Source: Puccinia triticina
Taxonomy: Eukaryota; Basidiomycota; Pucciniomycetes; Pucciniales; Pucciniaceae
DNA length: 64,000 nucleotides
NCBI RefSeq assembly: GCF_026914185.1
Contig: NC_070566.1
Span: 372,001 to 436,000 of the forward strand
Reading direction: 5' to 3'
The translations under genes and the position numbers were made by a program. The notes below the pieces were generated by a model, which saw only the letters and a program-made list of their open reading frames with translations, did no database searches and was not told where the DNA came from. Position 1 is the stretch's first letter. Each line of letters opens with the position of its first letter. Of the stretch, positions 9,518-19,594 are shown piece after piece.

Positions 9518-9885
9518 TCTATAATACATTCAAAGTTAACATCTCCTACTACAATCATTTGCCAAAACAGCCTGATAACATGTGGCAATCAATTGATCCA
9601 TCTTTCAATTGATAAACACAATTTTATTTGGACTCAAATGATTGTGGAGCTATGATCTGAAGTAATCTTGGCAAAAAAGGTTGCCAAACCCTATGAAAAG
9701 TGTGCTCTCAAGTTTCCATTTGGAAATTGAACCTCACTTGCAACAGTCCCCAAAAATTGTGTGAAAATTTTCATTTCTGGGGGGAAAACATAATACTTCA
9801 CATTCTTGGGGGAGGTAGAGCGAGAGATAGAGAGAACAAAGGAAATGAAGCAGGAACAACGGGATACAAACAGTACAAAGTCACT
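9518..9885. other. Gap between the convergent genes of the DDE transposon
   Basis: About 370 bp of AT-rich sequence between the transposase end and the 3' end of the accessory gene. I see no further gene or repeat. Confidence 0.5.
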
Positions 9886-11845
9886 TTATCGGGTGTGTTC
9901 TCGGCGCTTTCGGAGATGGCGGGCAAACTTTTTGATGCTACCCACAAGGGACCGGGCGTGGCTTTTCTTAACACCCTCGGATTCCAACTCTTCAGCCTTG
10001 AAGTTTTCGAACGCTTCAAAGTGGTTTATTCCATATTTTGCAAGGGCCTTTTGAAGTGCGTTGTCACTTGGATCCACATGGCAAAAGCGCAAGTACTCGC
10101 TGATGTCGACTGATTTGTCTGAGGGGGCTGGGGACGAAATAGGACCGGGAGCCTGACTAGCCGTGCTGTTGAGAGTGTTTGGTGAGAAGTTGGTATTACC
10201 AAATATGGCAGGCATACCGGTGGCTGCGGCGGGAATCCCAGTGGAGGCAGGAATACCGGAAGGGGCTGGAATCCCGGCGGCGGCGGCAGGAATACCGGAA
10301 GGGGCTGGAATCCCGGCGGCGGCGGCAGGAATACCAGCAGCAGCGGGCATTGCATGGTAGGACTTATAAGCGTTTGGTGGAACCCACCCCCAAGATGAGG
10401 TTGGCCAACCCATCATTGGGGGAAAGCCACCGATCCCAAATCCATGGAAGGAGGCTGCCATCGAGGGGGAAACAGTCGCAGGCAAGTTTGGGTTGACGTT
10501 ACTTGCAGGCGATTTGTTTGCCGGGTTACTTGCGGGCAATATGTTTGAGGGGCTGCTACTCTAGTGTGTCGGGGTGTCCTAGTACTCGTATTGATCGGAC
10601 TAGAATTCGTTTCATGCTCGCAGGGACGGCTTGAGAGCCTTTTGTACTCTTCCTTTGTTTGGAATTCAAAGCCTGGGCCTTTTGGTGGGTTGTGCACGGT
10701 GATCTCTGGGTTATTAGCCTAAAACAAAATGGTCAGAATCATTATTGACAAATAATCCCGGCAGATTAAATTGTAAAAGGCTACTTGCCATAGCTCGGGC
10801 CCAAAGGGCCACTCGATCATGAAAGAGGGCAATGAATCAGGTGGGATTGTTTGGGCTGATCATTACTGGAAGCTCGTGGGATCCGGTCAATGATTCACAT
10901 GGGCTGTGAGTCGCTTTGATCTGGAACATATTGTTCAATATGTCTTGCGCGTGAGTTGCGCCTGCCGACGGCTTGGGCTCTGGTGATTGTTTGTTACCCC
11001 GATCTTGCTGCGATAGTTGTCGCAAAGCCTTGTTTCTCTGATAATGAAAAACCACAATCAGAAATCCCCCCAAGTCAATCCAATTGCATTTTAATCTTTT
11101 AGATTTACAAATGACACACCTCGGCAGCCACCTTGGGATCGTTTTGAACCAAGGAGATCGTAATCTTCTCCTTGAACTTCTCTGTATTAGAGGCCACCTC
11201 AAGAAACTTGGCTAGGACTTCGGCCTCATTGACAGTCGTCTTGTTCTTCTCTTGGAATTGCCCACCATGAGGAAAAATTGCGTACCAAGTAATTTCTCCT
11301 TCATTTTTGCAAAGTTGAGCGTGAGTCCCGAACTGTTTTGCATCGTGAGTAGTAATCATAAGGATTGCAAAGCGCTTGAAAGCGGCAAGATCATTGTTGG
11401 ATACCTTCCAAGAAAAGTAAATTTTCTTTTGAGGAACGACTTTCGTGTATTTCTCCTCAGGATCATCGGCCGGGACCTTTCGTTTCTTTGTTGCTCAACC
11501 GGTCGTCACAGCTTTTGGTTTGGGAACATAAAGTCAATAATCAAGCAAAATCTTGACCTTTTTGTCACTTTCAGCCTGGTCCTTCGAGGTTGGTTCCCGC
11601 GATTGTTCCAATACCATGCCAACGACTGTTACTGAAGGGCTTTTGGATGTGCTTGAGGGATCGGTGGCTGGGGACGGAGCCTTCGGACTTTTGGGGCCAA
11701 ACAACCACTCATCAATATCGTCTAGCGACCCGCTTTGATCGATGAGACTGGAATAGTCTGAAGAAAAAAAAACAATGATTAGTACATAAATGGAAAAGAT
11801 CAAAGATAAGAAGAAAAAATAATAAAAATACATACCGTTCTCCAT
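9886..11845 (-). pseudogene. Accessory transposon gene with repeats and a SAM-like C-terminal domain
   Basis: This is a four-exon gene convergent with the transposase. Exon 1 is the tiny 11845-11836 (ATG GAG AAC G), then intron 11835-11758 (GTATGT...TTCAG). Exon 2 (11757-11120) has TGA codons at 11534-11536 and 11495-11497 and an SV40-like basic motif KKRKV, suggesting nuclear localisation. Intron 11119-11038. Exon 3 (11037-10789) has TGA at 10837-10839. Intron 10788-10719 is GC-AG. Exon 4 carries a frameshift near 10560, then proline/alanine repeats (GIPAAAAGIPAPS units), and a C-terminus DISEYLRFCHV ... ALAKYGINHFEAF ... EELESEGVKKSHARSL that resembles a SAM-type helical interaction domain. 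I do not know its function; DNA binding or transposase partnering are guesses. All three stops are TGA. Confidence 0.65.
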
Positions 11846-11871
11846 TGTGGTAGCCAAACCAAAATCGTTGT

Positions 11872-12039
11872 TTGGCGGTATCAATGGTTTGCAGCCGGGG
11901 TTGTTGGTGAGCTGAGGAGGCCGGGGGGTGACCAGGGCTTCCGCGCCGGGGGAAAAAATATTCGGGGGTGAAAAAAAAAATTGGGTTGAAAAAAAAAAAG
12001 CACACGCGCGGAAAACAGCAAGCTTTTACACATCAGCTG
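11872..12039 (-). repeat. Right terminal inverted repeat of the DDE transposon
   Basis: Reverse complement of 8074-8242. The accessory gene's start codon (11845) lies 27 bp inside the inner edge of this repeat, so the TIR probably contains its promoter. Confidence 0.9.
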
Positions 12040-12056
12040 TACTAGAATATAAGCAC

Positions 12057-12260
12057 TACACGGCAGTTGCGCGGATTAAGGTTTTTCTTGGCAAATTGCC
12101 GCGCGAGACAAACAATTGGCAATTTGACCTGTGCGCCGTCAAATTGCCAGCAAACTGACAGCGCGCCTGCCGGCACCTCACTTCACTCGACTTCAGGCAA
12201 GTTAACATGTCTTACCTGGGTCAAACAGCCGGCAAATAAAGATGACTACACATCCGCTGT
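12057..12260 (+). repeat. MITE-like repeat, copy 1
   Basis: This 204-bp segment is ~96% identical to 61041-61244. It begins TACACGGCAGTTGCGCGG and is full of partly palindromic motifs such as GGCAAATTGCC, TTGGCAATTTGAC and GTCAAATTGCCAGC. Its end (ACATCCGCTGT) is only an imperfect inverse of the start. It abuts the DDE transposon by 17 bp. No coding capacity. Confidence 0.7.
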
Positions 12261-12607
12261 CAGGCACAGCGGCAATATGCAGTCCAGAACCACTATCGGT
12301 CAGCACATTGGCAAGGATGGGCAACCAAAATCGACTTCCCCTCAACTCATCTTGCCTCACCACCTCATCAACTCACCACTCACCACCTCATCAACTCACC
12401 ATCCACCCACATCCTCATCTTGTCTCACCATCTTCCCCGCAACCCTCCCACATTATGCCAACCAAGCCATCGGAGCCGGCCGAGAATCACCGATTGCTTC
12501 CGCCTCAAGACCCCCTTCCCCCCCACCACTTGGGATGCCCCAATGAAGCATTCGTAAGTTTTTCTGTTGGGAGCTTCTTCCTCAACCCCCCGATAGGACT
12601 CAATCAT
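12261..12607 (+). other. Proline/serine-rich low-complexity stretch, possible gene start
   Basis: Contains tandem CTCACCACCTCATCAACTCAC motifs and an ATG at 12455 whose frame runs 33 codons to a GTAAGT at 12554. This could be a first exon, but nothing convincing follows, so I do not call a gene. Confidence 0.3.
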
Positions 12608-13140
12608 TTAGGCTGAACAGTATTTTTTTTCTTCTTTGCATCTACTGTTTCCGGCCTCGTCCGCTTTTATCTTTGGCTGTTGCGTCTCGTCCCACGTGTA
12701 GTCCATCTCATCGCACTCCCCAGACTCACATTCATGGAAGAACTGGCTGTCAGACTTCTCCGCGTATCCAACTGACTTGCGGCTAGCCGCTGCCTGGTGA
12801 GCAACATTCCGAACTTTCCGGCCTTTGGGCAATGTGGAAAGATATCCTCCTCTGACGGACAATCACCAGTGTGCGACTCGACCGTCCTGCTTTTTCTGAC
12901 CAGGGGCTTCATTTTCTAGCGGAGGTGAAGGCGTCCGAGATCTCTTCTTACAACTCTCCGGAGTTGAGGGCGGCTTCTGGACAACTTGACATACTGCTCG
13001 CCAATGACCTTTTGATCTTGTTCCTGTAACGGGAGCTTGTTAATCACCAATGGTTTGGGCAGCTCAAGTGAAGATAGCTGGTCTGATACCGATGACCTCC
13101 CCCTTATCTGACATAGCTCTTTCTCACTCTCAACCCTCAA
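12608..13140 (-). pseudogene. Gene fragment of unknown family
   Basis: Two minus-strand open stretches look coding in composition: 13140-12916 (ending in a basic RRVVRRDLGRL segment) and 12862-12608 (FHECESGECDEMDYTWDE, acidic). They are in different frames and have no clear splice junction between them. I recognise no domain. It is probably a remnant of a repeat-borne gene. Confidence 0.3.
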
Positions 13141-13490
13141 ACAATTGTTTCAATGTAATAATTTCTTTATTCTGAGATTTTTTTCATTTATGTTTTTTTT
13201 CTACAACATATAAAAAAATGGCCAATGACTGAAACAAATATGCAAAAAATACAACTTGATTGTAACATGTTTTTGCTCCTTCAATCTTATCTCAAGTAAA
13301 TATATGAATCTATACTCACTCAACAGTTCAAAACCAACAAAAAGGATTTGTTTTTTTAATTGTTTTTTTTTTTTTCCAGTGCCACACATACAGATGAAAA
13401 ATACTTATTGATGACTGAAATGATTGGGTTTTATATTTGTGAGTTTTTTGGTCATGGTCGTTAGATATTCCCTGTATGAAATAATACTAT
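13141..13490. other. AT-rich spacer
   Basis: Poly-T rich, low GC, no gene or terminal repeat seen. Confidence 0.5.
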
Positions 13491-13617
13491 TTGACAATCA
13501 TTGCCTGGATGAGGAGGGATAATCTCCTGCAGGACCACCTGCTCTGGGGTCATACAAATGATCGAATGGGTTTTGTTCATGCATTGCTTGCCCTGCCCCA
13601 AGTGAGATTGTGGATGG

Positions 13618-13840
13618 AGAACGGTACATTGAACCTCCTCTGGTGCTACCCGCTGGGGGTGCATGTAATCCACTCATTGAGCTTGGTGAATAAATTGGTT
13701 GCCCCACCCCAATTGAACTTCTTGATGAAGATTGGTACATTGAATTTCCTGTGGTACTACCCCCTGCGGGGGCATGTAATCCACTCATTGATCTTGGTGA
13801 ATATATTGGTTGCCCCACCCCAATTGAACTTCTCGATGAA
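13618..13840 (-). repeat. 111-bp tandem coding repeat
   Basis: Two units with a period of 111 bp (GGTACAT at 13623 and 13734) encode 37-residue Gly/Ser/Tyr-rich units. A third, more diverged unit lies on the far side of the chromovirus from 19595. The repeat number has evidently changed by unit duplication. Confidence 0.75.
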
Positions 13841-14042
13841 TGTTAAGGTCTGTTCTGTGGAGAGGAAGATGGGGTCTGGGTTCTGGGGTTCTGGGGGTTC
13901 TGGATCCAAGATGGTAGATTGCAGGATGAGGAAGAGGCTTGGATCTCCAGCCTCTTGAACCTTGAGTATGGTCCGTGACATGTACGTGTAGTCTATGTAC
14001 ATGTGAGTCTGCGCTGCGGAGCCCGCGCTACGGCTCATAACA
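13841..14042 (-). repeat. 3' LTR of the chromovirus
   Basis: 202 bp, TGTTAAGG...CATAACA on the plus strand. It has an extra GGTTCTGG-type 8-bp repeat compared with the other LTR. Confidence 0.95.
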
Positions 14043-14173
14043 TTATCCCCCCTTTAATGCCCAAGCCGCCCCCTTTTCTGGTTGGTCAATGAGAAAAAAA
14101 AATCCTCCTCTTTTGGCTCTGCATTCTGTCCCTGGGCAGCATTAAAAAACCCAGTGGGAAAAAGCTTGCCCTC

Positions 14174-17100
14174 TCACTTTCTTCTCTGCGTCCTCTGATG
14201 CCTGGCCGCCGCCTCCGGAAATTTCGAGTTAAACTCCGCCAATAGGTCTCTGCTGTTCTTCAAGTTTGCCTCCGGCTCCCAAGAATTTTCCGCCGGTCCA
14301 AATCCACGCCAGCTGACAAGGTATTGAGTCGTCCGCCCTCTCCGCCGGCTGTCCAGTATTCCGTCAACCTCCCACTCATCTCCGCCGTTGACTGTTACTG
14401 GCTCTGGGGTCCGCCGCTGTCGGTGGGCGATCTCGTCGGGCTTGTGTTTGCGGAGTACTGACACGTGGAAAACTGGGTGGACTCCCTGCATGGGAAGCGG
14501 AAGGGTCAGTTTGTAAGCGGAGGTTGAAATTCTGCTAGCTATTGGGAATGGTCCAAGCCAGCGGTGTTCCAATTTGGGGCTGGGGCGTGTTGTCGAGATA
14601 TTGCGCCCATCAAGCCAAACCTTGTCTCCACTGTTGCATTCCAGTGTTTTCCGCACTCCGCGGTCAAACTGGCTTTTCATGGCCTCCTGCGCCGCTTCTA
14701 GACAGTGCTTCAGTTCGTCCTGTACCTCCGCAAGCTGGCGGAGTCGCTCCGCCACTGCCGGTACACACTGTCCCGCCGATGGAATTCCGCTGTACGATGG
14801 GTTGAAACCGTAATTTGCCTTGAATGGTGACACCCCTGTTGACGTGTGGTCGTTGTTGTTGTAAGCAAATTCCGCCGTTGCCAGGAGCGGAGCCCAATCG
14901 TCCTGTCGATAGCTCACAAAATGGCGGAGATATTGCTCCACCGCTTTGTCTGCGATTTCTGACTGTCTGTCTGTCCTTGGATGGTACACCGTAGATGGTT
15001 GGAGGCGGATGCCAAGTCTGTTGTCCGATTCCCGGGTGATTTGGGATACAAAAATGCTCCCTCGGTTGGAAACAATAGTCTTCGGAGTGCCATGGAGTTT
15101 CCAAACGTGCTCCGCCATCAGGTCCGCTAACTGCTCCGCATTCATGGACTTCCTGCAGGGGATAAAGTGTGCCATCTTTTTCAGACGGTCAACAACAGTC
15201 AGTATGCTGTCGTGGGAGCGGGATTCAGGTAGGTCTGTGATGAGGTCATAGCTGATGTCCGTCCACGGCCCCGCCGGAATTGGCAGCGGCTCCAGTGTCC
15301 CAAATGGCTGTTGCGTCGAGGCTTTAACTCTTTGACAAGAATCACATCCATCCACGTATTGGTTGACGAACTTCTTCTGGCTGTTCCACACAAAACTCCG
15401 TCGGACCAGGGCAAGGGTGCGGGATCGGCCTGGGTGGCCCGCCGCTTTGGTGTCGTGTCGGCTCTTCAGGATCTCGGTCCGCAGTGCTGGGTCCGCCGGT
15501 ACCACTATCCGCCCTTTGTCGTACAAGATGCCATCAATCTCCGTGTATCTGTTCCGGTTACCTGTGGGGGTTTTCATGGATTCTATCCATCCGGTCAGTT
15601 GGGCATTGAGTGGGGTCAATTCTCTGATTCTTGCAATGATCTCCGCATCAGCCATTGCAAGTTCATTTTCCGCTCCGTGCTCCGCGTCTATCCCCAGTAC
15701 GTCTACCTCAAACCAGTGCTCTGCCTCCGCCAAGTCAATTGATTTGTCCTCAAACCAGGATTCAAACTCTGATATCTCCGCAAAAGTCCGCTCCGTGATG
15801 TTATTGGGCTTCAGCAGCTGTCCGAAGGTCAGTTTTTCACCAGGGGCGGGGGCTAGGTCCGGTCTTCTTGATAGGGCATTGGGTTTGGTGGCTTGGCGGC
15901 CCGGGCGGAAGATGATTTCAAAATCAAAGCAACCCATGGTCTCCGCCCACCGCGCCTGTCTCCGAGTGAGCTCCCTGGTGGTCATGAAGCTTTCTAGGTT
16001 CCGGTGGTCCGTGTAAACAATGGCGGTCAGGCGGTGCGGGTTTCCTTCCAGGTACTGCCGCCACTCTTTGAAAGCGGCAACAATGGCCAATAGTTCCTTG
16101 TCAAAGATCTCGTAGTTCTTCTCCGCCTGCACTAATGATTGGGATAAGTAAGCGACGGGGTGGAGTTCTTTTTCTTTGTTGCAGACTTGAGACAAGACTG
16201 CTCCAAGCGCGAAGTCGGAGCAGTCACATTCCAGGATAAACAGCTTGTACGGGTCCGCAATCTTAAGTATCGGAGCGGAGGTGAAGGCGGTCTTTAGGCA
16301 TTCAAAAGCGGAGTTACATTTTTCATCCCAGACAAAGGGGGTTTTCGCTTTGGTCAGGTCGTGTAGAGGTCTGGTCTTCCCCAAGAAGTGGTCAATGAAC
16401 CGGCGGTAAAAGTTGGAGAATCCGATGAACCACTGAAGTTCTGTAACGTTCCGCGGTGCGGGCCACTCCGTCACCGCCTTCACTTTTGCGGGGTCCATTC
16501 TAATCTGGTTACACGCAATTAAGAGTCCAAGATATTCCACCTCTGGTTTCAAAAATTCACATTTCTCCGGTTTCAGCCATAATTGGTGCTTGCTCAGGGT
16601 CTCCAGGATTCCGTTGACCGCCGCCAACGTGTGATCGGAGCCTTTCTGTGTGTATACCATAATTTCATCCAGGTATGCGGCGGTGTCCTTTCCAATTCGT
16701 TCAAGGAGAATGTCCTGCATGAAGTATTGAAAGTATCCCGGCGCTCCTGTGGGTACAAACGGCATGGTGAGCGGAGCAAATTGCCCCGCCTTGCAGATGA
16801 ACGCTAGCTTATCCTCATCTCCCTCCGCCACTCGGAGGTTTCCGTAGGCGTTGCGGAGGTCCAGCTTTGTGAAGGTGTCGGCGTCTAGCAGGCTGTCAAC
16901 CAGGTCCATGGTCAGTGGAAGGGGGTAGCGGTTCTTCACTGTCAGTGCGTTGAGTTTTCGGTAGTCAAAACAGGGGTGAAAGTTTCCGTCCTTTTTTCCG
17001 GTGAATAGAACTGGGGCCGCCCATGGTGACGTGGTCCGCCGGATTGTTCCGCTGGCCAGTCCTTCCGCAATCAGTGTGTCGAGTGCCTGGTTCTCCGCCG

Positions 17101-18247
17101 GTGAAAGCAGAATGATCCGGCTTGCTTGCGGTGTGGCTCCTGGGACTAGGTCAACACAGAAGTCATACTTTCTTCGTGGCGGTAGGCTCTTAGCGCTGGA
17201 TTTCCGGAACATGTCAATGAATCAATGGTAGCACTGCGGGACAAGTTCCTCAACGGTCCGTGTTGCAATAGCGGCCTTTCCCGCCGCTGCTAGCCGGGCG
17301 GAGGTCGACCACAATGTCTTGGCAGCACTAATCTCTGCAGTGTACAGTTCTAGGAGAGAAAGGGGCTTGCCAGCTGCTTCGGAAAATGATTGCGGAGAAA
17401 CTTTATTGGACTCACATTGCGGGGGCGTTAAAATACACACCCCCTCGTCACAAATCCTAGCTTTCCCCATCAAGGGCCCTTGGCCCTCTGTTGAGGATGT
17501 TTGCGGAGTGGACAATACCGCCAAAGCGGCAGCAAAATTGTCGGCGGGGTTGGCGGGGTTCCATTCCAGCTGCGGGGGGGCGGGATTCCAGTTGGGGTGC
17601 GGAGTACTATCTACGGGGACAAAAAGCTTGCCAGCCGTTTCAGGGAGTATGGAAGAGGGTAGTCTATCGAACTCACATTGCGGGGGCGGTAAAACACACA
17701 CCCCCTCGTCACAAATCCTAGCTTTCCCCATCATGGGCCCTTGGCCCTCTGTTGAGGATGTTTTCGGAGTGGACAAAGCTGCGGAGGCAGCTGCAATGTT
17801 GGAGTGGTCGGAGCGGAGTGTGCGGGTGGTCCAGTCAATTTGGTGTCCGTGTTTGCAGATCCATGGCATCCCAAGGATGCTGTCGTACGTGTCTTTCAGT
17901 CAGGTGATGATGAATTTTGAAGGGCGGGGTTCTTCATTCAGGGTCAGGTTGATCTCATATGCCGCTCGGGATGTGGATCCATCAAATCCCAACACTGTCC
18001 GCCTTGAGGCGGTGGCGTTGCGGAGTAATCCCGCCACGGCGGCATAGGACTCGCTCAACACATCATGGGTCGCTCCGGAATCAATCAAAAAGGAGGCAGG
18101 GGGTAGGGGGTTCTGGGGTGTGGCTCTGGGAGTTGTGATGGTGCGAGAGATGAAACATCTGGGGTCAATTTCATTTCTGGTTAAAGTTTGACTAGCACCA
18201 ATACTACAAGACAACTCCGCCGCGCTCAGGAAAAGCACAACCTTCAT
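14174..18247 (-). pseudogene. pol: Pol of the chromovirus with chromodomain, two in-frame TGA codons
   Basis: One frame runs 18247 to 14174 (~1357 codons), broken by TGA at 17900-17902 and 17222-17224. Protease FLIDSGATHDV lies near residue 55, followed after the first stop by LKDTYDSILGMPW. RT has AYLDEIMVYT at about 16655-16684: the second catalytic Asp of YLDD is Glu (codon 16664-16666). RNase H begins ECDCSDFALGAVL. Integrase has HHCC (HDTKAAGHPGRS ... CDSCQ) and SNRG where SDRG is expected (15065-15067, GAC to AAC). The C-terminus holds a chromodomain (YLVSWRGFGPAENSWEP), which in chromoviruses steers integration to chromatin. The first ATG overlaps the gag stop as ATGA. Confidence 0.9.
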
Positions 18248-19230
18248 TCCTGAGCGCCTCCATTTTTTGACGAGTCGGCTCGGCCTTTTCCGCCTTTATC
18301 CGCTGGTCCGCCTCCGCCTATCACCGCCATCCCTTCCACTAATTGTTGGATCTGATCCTCCATTGCCGCAATCCTGGCGTTTCCGCGGCCTTTTCCCTTC
18401 TTGGTCGGACAGTCGCGGGAGATGTGGCCCTGCGCTCCGCATTGGAAACAGAGTCCTTCCCGCATCATCCGGGCCTTCTCGGAGTCGGATAGTTGTCCAT
18501 TTAACGCCGATAGGTCCATGGCGTTGGGGTCAATCTTCTGTTTAGCCGGCGCTGTTCCGGCCTCCGCTCCGCTCATCGCCGTGTCAAGCTCCAGGGCCAA
18601 GGTAGCAACCTCATTAATGGTTGTGAATGCGGTGCGGGAAACGATGAGCGCCATCTGGATGTCCCGCTTCAGACCTTGGCGGTACTGGCTGAGGAGGGTG
18701 GGGATTTCCCATCCCGCTGCGGAGGCGTGCTGGACGAAGGTGTGGGTGTAGTCCGCCACAGAACCGGTCTGCTTCAGCGCTCGGAGGGCTTGTTCCGCCT
18801 TTGCCTTCTTTTCCGGGTCAAAAAACATGCCCCGGAAGGCCGCCGTGAACTCCGCGTAGGTCAGGGTGGGTGGTTCCACTGCTGCCTGGTCAAGGAACGG
18901 GGCTGCCCACACGCCCGCGGGTCCGGGCAGGTACGAGGACACAAAAAGGATTCGTGTTGTGTTGGTCGGGAACAAGTGCTTGTTCACAGTCATATAGATG
19001 CCAACCTGGCGGGCAAACGTCTCCGCCACCGCTCCGCGTTCTCCATTGAACTTGTCGGGTTGAGCGATCTTGGGGGTCTTGGTTGCGGTTGGGGGAGGGG
19101 GTGGATTTGGAGTGTGGAGTGCGTCCTCCAACTTGGCCTTGGCCTGGCAGCGTTTTTCCTCCTCGTTGTTGGCCTTCTTAGTAATGTCCGCCAGTTGTTG
19201 TCGGAGTTTGGCGGCTTTGGAGGCATCCAT
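18244..19230 (-). CDS. gag: Gag of the chromovirus
   Basis: I place the start at the ATG at 19230 (MDASKAAKLRQQLADITKK); the frame is open further upstream into the LTR but that is leader. The 328-residue product has a coiled-coil-like N-terminus, a proline run (PNPPPPPTA), a capsid-type region (DKFNGERGAVAETF ... SYLPGPAGVWAAPF) and a C-terminal zinc knuckle CFQCGAQGHISRDC. The frame is uninterrupted. Its TGA (18246-18244) overlaps the pol ATG (18247-18245), suggesting termination-reinitiation as the means of making Pol. Confidence 0.85.
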   Translation of the reverse strand: MDASKAAKLRQQLADITKKANNEEEKRCQAKAKLEDALHTPNPPPPPTATKTPKIAQPDKFNGERGAVAETFARQVGIYMTVNKHLFPTNTTRILFVSSYLPGPAGVWAAPFLDQAAVEPPTLTYAEFTAAFRGMFFDPEKKAKAEQALRALKQTGSVADYTHTFVQHASAAGWEIPTLLSQYRQGLKRDIQMALIVSRTAFTTINEVATLALELDTAMSGAEAGTAPAKQKIDPNAMDLSALNGQLSDSEKARMMREGLCFQCGAQGHISRDCPTKKGKGRGNARIAAMEDQIQQLVEGMAVIGGGGPADKGGKGRADSSKNGGAQE

Positions 19231-19400
19231 TGTATTGCTGTGTGATGTCGGAGCGGGATATTCAAGGTTTCTAGGAGTGGATTGTGGGATATTCAAGGTT
19301 TTGGAGTCGGGATGTTCAAGGTTTTGGAGTCGGAGCGATCTGGTTCTTGTTGGTCTGTTGGGTTCTTGGTCTTTGTCTCTGTTAAGTAGATCCTGCAATA

Positions 19401-19594
19401 TGTTACGGTCTGTTCTGTGGAGAGGAAGATGGGGTCTGGGTTCTGGGGGTTCTGGATCCAAGATGGTAGATTGCAGGATGAGGAAAAGGCTTGGATCTCC
19501 AGCCTCTCGAACCTTGAGTATGGTCCGTGACATGTACGTGTAGTCTATGTACATGTGAGTCTGCGCTGCGGAGCCCGCGCTAGGGCTCATAACA
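19401..19594 (-). repeat. 5' LTR of the chromovirus
   Basis: 194 bp, TGTTACGG...CATAACA, matched to 13841-14042 and followed by the ATGAA target duplication at 19595-19599. Confidence 0.95.

Larger units (their letters stand above)
8074..12039. mobile_element. TIR DNA transposon with DDE transposase and an accessory SAM-like gene
   Basis: The element is ~3.97 kb with ~168-bp, ~95% identical terminal inverted repeats beginning CAGCTGATGTGTAAAAGC. Inside are a plus-strand Tc1/mariner-like (DDE_3-type) transposase gene and a convergent minus-strand multi-exon gene of unknown role. The extreme ends carry the palindrome CAGCTG, so it is not possible to say whether CAGCTG belongs to the TIR or is a target duplication; no TA duplication is visible. 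Both genes contain in-frame TGA codons and one frameshift, so this copy is probably inactive. The long TIRs and second gene are unlike minimal Tc1/mariner elements. Confidence 0.85.
13841..19594 (-). mobile_element. Ty3/gypsy chromovirus, decayed, inserted in a gene
   Basis: The element is 5754 bp with LTRs of 194 bp (19401-19594) and 202 bp (13841-14042), differing by about four substitutions and one 8-bp indel. The target duplication is ATGAA (13836-13840 and 19595-19599). Order on the minus strand: LTR, gag, protease, RT, RNase H, integrase, chromodomain, polypurine tract (14043-14056), LTR. Two in-frame TGA codons, an altered RT active site (YLDE) and an integrase Asp-to-Asn change mark it as dead. 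I found no convincing tRNA primer site after the 5' LTR. Confidence 0.95.

Noticed and set aside
10163..10496. Plus-strand frames rich in GIPAAAAG-like or RRRQEY repeats
   Set aside because: They are shadows of the minus-strand accessory gene's GIPAAAAGIPAPS repeats; the minus-strand frame continues with a plausible folded C-terminus.
12455..12553. Possible first exon starting at ATG 12455 with a GTAAGT donor
   Set aside because: No downstream exon joins it convincingly, so it is described only within the spacer entry.
19231..19590. Upstream extension of chromovirus gag into the LTR
   Set aside because: The frame is open but would begin inside the LTR; the ATG at 19230 opens a typical gag start.
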